Position numbers and translations under genes: made by a program. From NCBI GenBank assembly GCA_031415015.1, contig JANOQT010000158.1, forward strand, positions 1 to 11,376: a DNA stretch of 11,376 bases. The letters are read 5' to 3'. The notes beneath the pieces are model-generated. The model was not told where the DNA came from. It did not search any database and was given only the letters and a program-made list of their open reading frames with translations. This document shows, one piece after another, positions 7,199-11,376 of this stretch (the stretch's first letter is position 1; each line of letters begins with the position of its first letter). This DNA is from JAUYQR01 sp031415015. Lineage in GTDB: Bacteria; Pseudomonadota; Alphaproteobacteria; Rhodobacterales; Rhodobacteraceae.

Positions 7199-8065
7199 AT
7201 AGCGCTGGACCGGATCGACCGGCAATCGCCGCAGGCCTTTGCCCGCTGGTCCCGCACTTTTGGCGACGTGATCGGCCTGCCGCTGGATATCACCCACCAA
7301 CCCGAGCCTCCGCAAAGCACTGGGCTTTGCCTGCTATCTCGCAAGGACTATGGCGAAAGCGTTCAGGCCCCTACGGTGATCCTGCGTTTTGCCGTGCCGA
7401 AAGCGGGCCTTTGGCAGTGGCTGACCGGGGGAGGCTTCGGGCGTTTTCATGCGGGCGATCTGCTGGGCATCGTGCCAAAGGGCGACACATTGGCCCGGCT
7501 TTCCTCGCTGGCCTCTGCCCATTCGGACTGGTTCGTCGAGATCGTCGTTCGCAAGCATCCGGGTGGCTTGTGTTCCGGTCTGCTTCTGGCGCTGCAGCCG
7601 GGGGATGTGGTGCAAGGTTTCCTGCGCCCGAACCCGGGGTTCCAGCCGGGCCGGACGCAAGCGCCGCTGATCCTGATCGGTGCAGGCACCGGGATCGGTC
7701 CGTTGGCAGGGTTTCTGCGTGCCAACCGGGGGCACCGTCCGATGCATCTGTGGTTCGGCGCGCGGCATCCGCAGGCGGATTACCTTTACGCCGAGGATCT
7801 GGCCGAATGGCAGGGCGACGGGCGGCTGACCGGCCTGCACACCGCCTTTTCCCGCACCGGGCGGCGGCACTATGTGCAGGACGCGCTGCGCGAGGATGCC
7901 GAGGCGATCCGCCACCTGATTGCCCAAGGCGCGCGGGTCATTGTCTGCGGGGGCCGGGAAATGGCGCAAGGCGTGCGCGATGCCCTGACGGAGATTCTGC
8001 ATCCCGTAGGGCTGTCGCCCTCAACGCTGAAGGCCGGGGGCCGCTATGCCGAAGACACTTACTGA
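7193..8065 (+). pseudogene. Segment 3: NAD(P)H-FAD reductase module
   Basis: An ATG at 7193 opens the frame, but this is the middle of the flavodoxin domain and probably not a real start. The FAD-binding barrel follows, then the pyridine-nucleotide domain: LILIGAGTGIGPLAGFLR, LWFGARHPQADYLYAEDL, TAFSR, YVQDAL and VIVCGGREMAQGV. The C-terminus GRYAEDTY ends with the aromatic residue that stacks on the flavin in the sulfite-reductase/P450-reductase group. Alone, this piece would be a soluble reductase without its FMN partner or membrane anchor. The last 20 bases overlap the apbE start. Confidence 0.82.
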
Positions 8066-8993
8066 CCCCGCTCTGGCGCTTGGCAGCCTTACGATGGGCG
8101 CCCGCTGGTCGGTGCTTATTGACGACCATGGGGCCGATCCCACCCTGCAGGCCCGGTTCCAGGCAGCAGTGGACGAGGTTGACGCGCACATGTCGAGCTG
8201 GAAGCCCGACAGCGATCTGATGCGCCTTAACGCAGCACCGCTGGACACCTGGGTTTCCCTGCCGAACCGGCTGATGATCGTGCTGGAAGCCGGGCTTGCC
8301 ATCAGCCGCCAGACCGGGGGCGCGTTCGAGATGAACGTCGGCGACGCCGTCCGCGCATGGGGTTTTGGCCCTGACGCAACCGATCTGCACGCAATCCGGA
8401 CTGCAAGCGCCGCGCGGCGGGCTGCGGCAAACGAGGCACTGGATTTGGACCGCGCCAATGGCTGCGCGCGCAAATCCGCAGCGCTGATGCTGGACCTGTC
8501 CGGCATTACCAAGGGCTATGGAGTTGACCGCCTTGCAGAAACGGCGACGCAGCTTGGTGTTTCGCGGGCGCTTTGCACCATTGACGGCGAGGTGCGGGCC
8601 ATCGGCACCCGGCGGACCGGGCGCCCTTGGGCAGTAGCGATTGCGCTGCCGGACCCCGCGGACGCGGGCCAACACTCCATGCTGGCGCTTGAAGATATGG
8701 CCGTCGCAACGTCGGGCGACTACCGGCATTTCGTGACCGTCGGCACGACACGCTTGTCACATACGATCGACCCGCGTCGTGGCGCGCCGCTGATGACGTC
8801 CCCGCCATCTGTCACCGTGCTGTCGCGCTCTTGCATGCTGGCGGATGCGATGGCGACAGCTCTTATGGTGATGGATGACGGACTGGGGCCTGATTTCGCA
8901 AAGGATCACGCGATCAGCGCACTTTTCCTGCGCCGCTCCTCGAACGGAACAATTGCCACCCGCACCGGGGCCTTCGCCGCAACTGGTGAATGA
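8046..8993 (+). CDS. apbE: ApbE-family FAD:protein FMN transferase, without signal peptide
   Basis: ApbE cleaves FAD and attaches FMN through a phosphodiester bond to Thr/Ser in target proteins. The 315 residues show the family order: MSSWKPDSDLMRLN (49-62), GGAFEMNVGDAVRAWGFGP (91-109), LDLSGITKGYGVDRLA (149-164) with Lys156, IDGEVRAIG (179-187), ATSGDYRHF (221-229), SHTIDPRRGAP (238-248) and ADAMATALMVM (266-276), which carries metal-binding Asp267 and Thr271. The start overlaps the reductase gene by 20 bp, and an in-frame TGA at 8028 blocks any extension. The protein therefore has no signal peptide or lipobox, although many Gram-negative ApbEs are exported lipoproteins. The natural substrate in this operon is the DUF2271 protein. 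The gene is open from start to stop, unlike the reductase before it. Confidence 0.92.
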   Translation: MPKTLTDPALALGSLTMGARWSVLIDDHGADPTLQARFQAAVDEVDAHMSSWKPDSDLMRLNAAPLDTWVSLPNRLMIVLEAGLAISRQTGGAFEMNVGDAVRAWGFGPDATDLHAIRTASAARRAAANEALDLDRANGCARKSAALMLDLSGITKGYGVDRLAETATQLGVSRALCTIDGEVRAIGTRRTGRPWAVAIALPDPADAGQHSMLALEDMAVATSGDYRHFVTVGTTRLSHTIDPRRGAPLMTSPPSVTVLSRSCMLADAMATALMVMDDGLGPDFAKDHAISALFLRRSSNGTIATRTGAFAATGE

Positions 8994-9547
8994 GCTAGGA
9001 AAAGGGTGGCTTCCAGCGTCCGCAGATCGCCTTTCCTTCGAACCGTGGTTTTGGGCCGACCCGACAACATCAGGTCGTCAAGCGTGAGAGTCAGAGCCCG
9101 CGCTCATGGCGATGCCCAGGTTGATCGCGAAGATCCATAGCTGAACGGTTGTACAGATAGGGATGACGCAATCCCCTGAATGCTGGATTGAACGGCAGCA
9201 GCCCGGCCACGGAGCAAGGGTTCGTCTTTGGATCGCAGAATGACCAGCCATCCGGCGCAAGATCCCAAGCAAGTGCGCTAACTGCCTGTTTACGGGCATT
9301 GGCATCCGGTTCGTCGGGTGCAGGGCTACATAGTTTCGTGGATGCGGTTCCACCTTGTGTGAGTCTACGGGAAGGTTTGCATGCCACCTGGCTGAATGCC
9401 GTCAAACAGGCCGTTTTCCGCCGTCTTTCGTCGCGGTGGCCCTTGGTCTTGCCCAGCCGCGACCGTTGCAGCTTGTATCATCGGGCACCTAGGTTCACCC
9501 CGGCCTTGGAGAAGATTTTCCCTGCCAAACCCGACCAAGGAATACTG
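8994..9547 (+). other. 554-bp stretch with no convincing gene
   Basis: Between the apbE stop and the nucleoside hydrolase start I find no recognisable protein, RNA or terminator. The hydrolase frame stays open upstream to 9188, but that extension is low-complexity and lacks family sequence. Minus-strand frames at 9091-9405 and 9078-9353 are also open without recognisable motifs. It may be decayed sequence of an older gene. Confidence 0.5.
9537..9541 (+). promoter_or_regulatory. Ribosome-binding site that sets the hydrolase start
   Basis: AAGGA lies six bases before a GTG at 9548. It selects this GTG over the far-upstream in-frame start at 9188, which has no comparable site and would add 120 residues with no family resemblance. 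Confidence 0.7.
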
Positions 9548-10627
9548 GTGATCACCGCGCGACGCATTCTGTTTGCCATCCTTCTGGTCGCTGTCGCAGC
9601 CTTTGTCGTCGAACGGAGTGGCCAATGGCAGACAGGACGTGGCGATCTGGCCCCGCTGGCGCTTTCACCCGGCGGACCAGCGGTCGGGCCATCAGGCCGC
9701 GTCTGGATCGATACCGATGCCGCTTGCGGGGCGGCAACCCGTACCGATCCCGACGATTGTCTGGCGATCCTGTGGCTGGTGACGCGCGGCGTCGACATCG
9801 TGGGGTTGTCGACCAGCTTCGGCAACGCGACAGGCGATGTGGTGGCGAACCGCGTAGAGACCTTAATGGCGCAGATGGAGCTTGACGGTCTGACGGTTCC
9901 GCCGGTGTTTCGGGGCTACGGCGAGCCCGGCAAGGCCGGCTCATCCCCGTCGCCCGGCGTAACGGCTCTGCAAGGGGCTCTTGAGGCCGGGCCGCTTACC
10001 ATCCTTGCCTTGGGTCCGCTGACCAATCTTGCGGCTGCGCTGCACGCCCGTCCGGACCTGCACGGCAACGTGACGCGCATCGTGGCCGTCATGGGTCATC
10101 GCCCCGGTCATCTGTTCCACCCGACCGAAGGCAAGGGCACCGGCACAGGCTTCGGGCATGGACCGATCTTTCGCGACCTGAACCTATCGGTGGACCCGGA
10201 TGCCACGCGGGCTGTGCTGGGCCTGTCCCTGCCCATGACCCTGATCCCCTATGACGCTGCCCGGGCAACACTGATCACGGGTTCCGAGCTTGACGCGCTG
10301 GCGCTGCAAGGCCCGCCCGAGGCCTGGGTCGCACAGACTGCGCGGGCGTGGCTGACCTTCTGGAACGAAGATGTGGGTCTGCCCGGATTCTACCCTTTCG
10401 ACTGGGTCGCGGCCGCCTACCTGACCAATCCCGGCCAGTTCAACTGTGCGATCGTGGACGCCAGGATGGCGCGTGAATGGACCTTTTGGCTGATGCCGCA
10501 TGACAGCCTCATCGTTGAGCCACTCGTTGGCCCGGGTGCAAGGGCCGGACCAGATGTCACGTATTGCCCGGAAACGTCGGAAGCACTGCAGGGAATTCTG
10601 ACCGCCCCCTTACGCCTGCGGCCTTGA
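9548..10627 (+). CDS. Membrane-anchored nucleoside hydrolase (IunH family)
   Basis: This is a 359-residue member of the inosine/uridine-preferring nucleoside hydrolase superfamily, which cleaves the N-glycosidic bond of ribonucleosides using a Ca2+-activated water. Residues 5-21 form a hydrophobic N-terminal helix (after Arg5-Arg6), a membrane anchor or uncleaved signal, so the enzyme probably acts outside the cytoplasm. The calcium-site region reads WIDTDAACGAATRTDPDDCLA (53-73 with Asp55, Asp57, Asp67, Asp69 and Asp70). Classic members have the compact DTDxGxDDAxA, so this one carries a longer loop. Other family marks are GPLTNLAAAL (156-165) with Asn160, VMGHRPG (181-187), RDLNLSVDPDATRAVL (209-224) and FYPFDWVAA (281-289), where Asp285 matches the last calcium ligand. 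The GTG start with AAGGA at six bases is well supported. The gene stands alone, 150 bp before the DUF1428 gene. The substrate is unknown. Confidence 0.87.
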   Translation: MITARRILFAILLVAVAAFVVERSGQWQTGRGDLAPLALSPGGPAVGPSGRVWIDTDAACGAATRTDPDDCLAILWLVTRGVDIVGLSTSFGNATGDVVANRVETLMAQMELDGLTVPPVFRGYGEPGKAGSSPSPGVTALQGALEAGPLTILALGPLTNLAAALHARPDLHGNVTRIVAVMGHRPGHLFHPTEGKGTGTGFGHGPIFRDLNLSVDPDATRAVLGLSLPMTLIPYDAARATLITGSELDALALQGPPEAWVAQTARAWLTFWNEDVGLPGFYPFDWVAAAYLTNPGQFNCAIVDARMAREWTFWLMPHDSLIVEPLVGPGARAGPDVTYCPETSEALQGILTAPLRLRP

Positions 10628-10665
10628 AGAATGCACGACGCTGGACGCTTGCAGACACGGTGAAA

Positions 10666-10678
10666 GGCGGGGACCGCC
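10666..10678 (+). terminator. Weak hairpin after the nucleoside hydrolase gene
   Basis: GGCGG-GGA-CCGCC forms a 5-bp GC stem with a 3-base loop 38 bp after the stop codon. It is followed by C residues, not a T-tract, so it is at best a poor intrinsic terminator. Confidence 0.2.
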
Positions 10679-10777
10679 CCCCACAGCGGTAACGCGCGCA
10701 TGGACGCCAATCGTTGGAACGTTTCTGTTTGCCCGGGCGTTTTCCCGACATGACTTACCCAGTGAGGAGAACGTCCG

Positions 10778-11134
10778 ATGAGCTATATCCAGGGTTTTTT
10801 GATCGCCGTGCCCAAGGCCAACAAACAAGCCTACCTCGAATCGGCGCAGAGTGCGGCGCCGATCTTTAAAGAGTATGGAGCGACCCGCGTGATGGAAACG
10901 TGGAGCGAGGACATTCCCGACGGCAAGGTCACCGACTTCAAACGCGCAGTGCAGGCCAGAACCGACGAAGCAATCGTCTTTTCGTGGATCGAATGGCCAG
11001 ACAAGCAAACTTATGACGCAGCAAACAAGAAGATGGAAACCGACCCCCGCTGGAAGGAAATGCCCGAAATGCCATTTGATGGCAAACGGATGATCTGGGG
11101 CGGATTTGATCCGATTTTCGACACTGACGCATAG
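10778..11134 (+). CDS. DUF1428 family protein, YbaA-like
   Basis: This 118-residue soluble protein closely follows E. coli YbaA and the DUF1428 family (a small dimeric alpha/beta-barrel fold, function unknown). Matching blocks are GFLIAVPKANKQAY (6-19), APIFKEYGATRVMETW (27-42), DIPDGKVTDFKRAVQA (45-60), VFSWIEWPDK (67-76), ANKKMETDPR (82-91) and MPFDGKRMIWGGF (98-110). The length is normal. An AGGAGA ribosome site at 10765-10770, seven bases before the ATG, confirms the start. It is separated from the upstream gene by 150 bp and from the IS-like element by about 150 bp, so it is probably transcribed alone. Family assignment is secure; the role is unknown. Confidence 0.93.
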   Translation: MSYIQGFLIAVPKANKQAYLESAQSAAPIFKEYGATRVMETWSEDIPDGKVTDFKRAVQARTDEAIVFSWIEWPDKQTYDAANKKMETDPRWKEMPEMPFDGKRMIWGGFDPIFDTDA

Positions 11135-11282
11135 TTTGCGGGTCAATGCAGGTGTACGTCTTCGACCTTTAGGCATAGTCCTTTGGGCCAAGCGAAGATG
11201 ACTTGGGAGGCCCCTGCGCCACGGGAAGAGTTTTGCCGTAACCGTCCGGTCTGACTGCTCTGCCGCGGATAGAGTGGGTTGG

Positions 11283-11312
11283 ATAGTGTCCGCTTTGGAT
11301 AGCGGACACTAT
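11283..11312. repeat. Perfect 12-bp inverted repeat at the left part of an IS66-type element
   Basis: ATAGTGTCCGCT (11283-11294) and AGCGGACACTAT (11301-11312) are exact reverse complements around the six-base spacer TTGGAT. The second arm runs into the ATG (11311) of the transposase-type gene. It could be an operator or attenuator of the element, or include its terminal inverted repeat. The other end of the element lies outside the window, so terminal status cannot be decided. Confidence 0.75.
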
Positions 11313-11376
11313 GGGGTTTTGGGTGGTTCGGCGAACGAAACGGCTTTGGACTGACGAGGAGAAGCGGTCGATCTGT
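11311..11376 (+). CDS. tnpA: IS66-type TnpA accessory protein, N-terminal 22 codons
   Basis: The frame opens at ATG 11311 and runs off the window end. The visible residues include RRTKRLWTDEEKRSIC, a start typical of the IS66-family TnpA (helix-turn-helix accessory) proteins in alphaproteobacteria, which usually read on into a QVARRY-type helix. IS3-family OrfA proteins begin similarly, with a basic stretch then an acidic-E-K motif, so that remains a second option. There is no clear ribosome site: the hairpin arm covers the bases before the start, which may limit expression. Confidence 0.65.
   Translation, partial: MGFWVVRRTKRLWTDEEKRSIC

Larger units (their letters stand above)
6026..8065 (+). 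pseudogene. PepSY-flavodoxin-NAD(P)H reductase fusion gene with two frameshifts
   Basis: Taken together, three consecutive open segments rebuild one protein of about 680 residues. The order is: PepSY-type membrane domain with four helices, a flavodoxin-like FMN domain, and a ferredoxin-NADP reductase-like FAD/NAD(P)H module. Such fusions pass electrons from cytoplasmic NAD(P)H through FAD and FMN to haem in the membrane and on to a periplasmic acceptor. PepSY membrane reductases such as FoxB reduce ferric siderophores. The first shift is near 6503-6515, between APIKG and RWHAELARVAV. The second is near 7186-7200, between IVVMTATLGHAD and ALDRIDRQSP. The first behaves as a one-base loss and the second as a one-base gain, so the outer segments share a frame and only the middle is shifted. 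As written, no functional protein would be made, unless the shifts are sequencing errors in GC-rich runs. It overlaps apbE by 20 bp. Confidence 0.87.
11283..11376 (+). mobile_element. Left part of a probable IS66-family insertion sequence
   Basis: The inverted repeat followed at once by a TnpA-like gene marks the start of an insertion sequence that continues beyond the window. I cannot place the exact left terminus or a target-site duplication, since the partner end is not visible. Its arrival beside the DUF1428 gene shows that this neighbourhood is open to mobile DNA. Confidence 0.6.

Noticed and set aside
7199..8220. Continuation of the segment-2 frame to a stop at 8220
   Set aside because: After about 7198 the sequence is Arg/Ala/Pro-rich nonsense, while the neighbouring frame carries the clear reductase and ApbE motifs.
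9091..9405. 104-codon minus-strand frame in the gap before the hydrolase
   Set aside because: It begins with TTG and has no good ribosome site and no recognised motif. It reads partly plausibly but I cannot support it as a gene.
9188..9547. 120-codon upstream extension of the nucleoside hydrolase
   Set aside because: It lacks family similarity and a ribosome site. The GTG at 9548 has AAGGA at ideal spacing and starts a membrane helix.
11188..11206. CCAAG/CTTGG hairpin after the DUF1428 gene
   Set aside because: A 5-bp stem with a 9-base loop and no T-tract; too weak to call a terminator.
1..11376. CRISPR arrays, tRNA or rRNA genes
   Set aside because: No regularly spaced repeats and no tRNA- or rRNA-like sequence were seen by reading both strands.

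Overview
The window looks like a chromosomal segment of a GC-rich alphaproteobacterium, most likely Rhodobacteraceae (Paracoccus/Rhodobacter-like). This is judged from codon use, tight gene spacing and the protein families. It is an inference without database support.

Layout. Bases 1-1821 carry the end of an OmpR-class response regulator and its intact partner histidine kinase (PhoP/PhoQ- or FeuP/FeuQ-like). Convergent to them, on the minus strand, lie a second histidine kinase (2631-3695) and a VIT1/CCC1-family iron/manganese transporter (1927-2634), joined by an ATGA overlap. The second kinase has lost its first membrane helix and most of its sensor domain. It is cut where an A/T-richer accessory gene begins (3712-4998, minus). 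That gene encodes an unrecognised 428-residue protein whose C-terminal half resembles a HEPN ribonuclease/defence fold (R308-x4-H313).

Bases 5129-8993 (plus) hold a flavin-based electron-transfer operon: a small acidic protein, a secreted DUF2271 protein with an ApbE flavinylation-type motif (DGITGAS), a membrane PepSY-flavodoxin-NAD(P)H reductase fusion, and an ApbE FMN transferase. The expected route is NAD(P)H to FAD to FMN to membrane haem to a periplasmic flavoprotein. The operon looks decayed. The acidic-protein gene has a frameshift and a TAG, and the reductase gene has two frameshifts (about 6503-6515 and 7186-7200). DUF2271 and apbE remain open. The neighbouring kinase may once have controlled this operon, with its regulator lost when the accessory gene arrived.

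Bases 8994-9547 show no convincing gene. A membrane-anchored nucleoside hydrolase (9548-10627) and a DUF1428 (YbaA-like) protein (10778-11134) follow. The window ends in the left part of an IS66-type element: a perfect 12-bp inverted repeat, then the first 22 codons of a TnpA-like protein.

The most interesting points are the lone HEPN-like gene that appears to have replaced a regulator and kinase front end, and the multiply broken flavinylation/ferric-reductase-like operon beside it.
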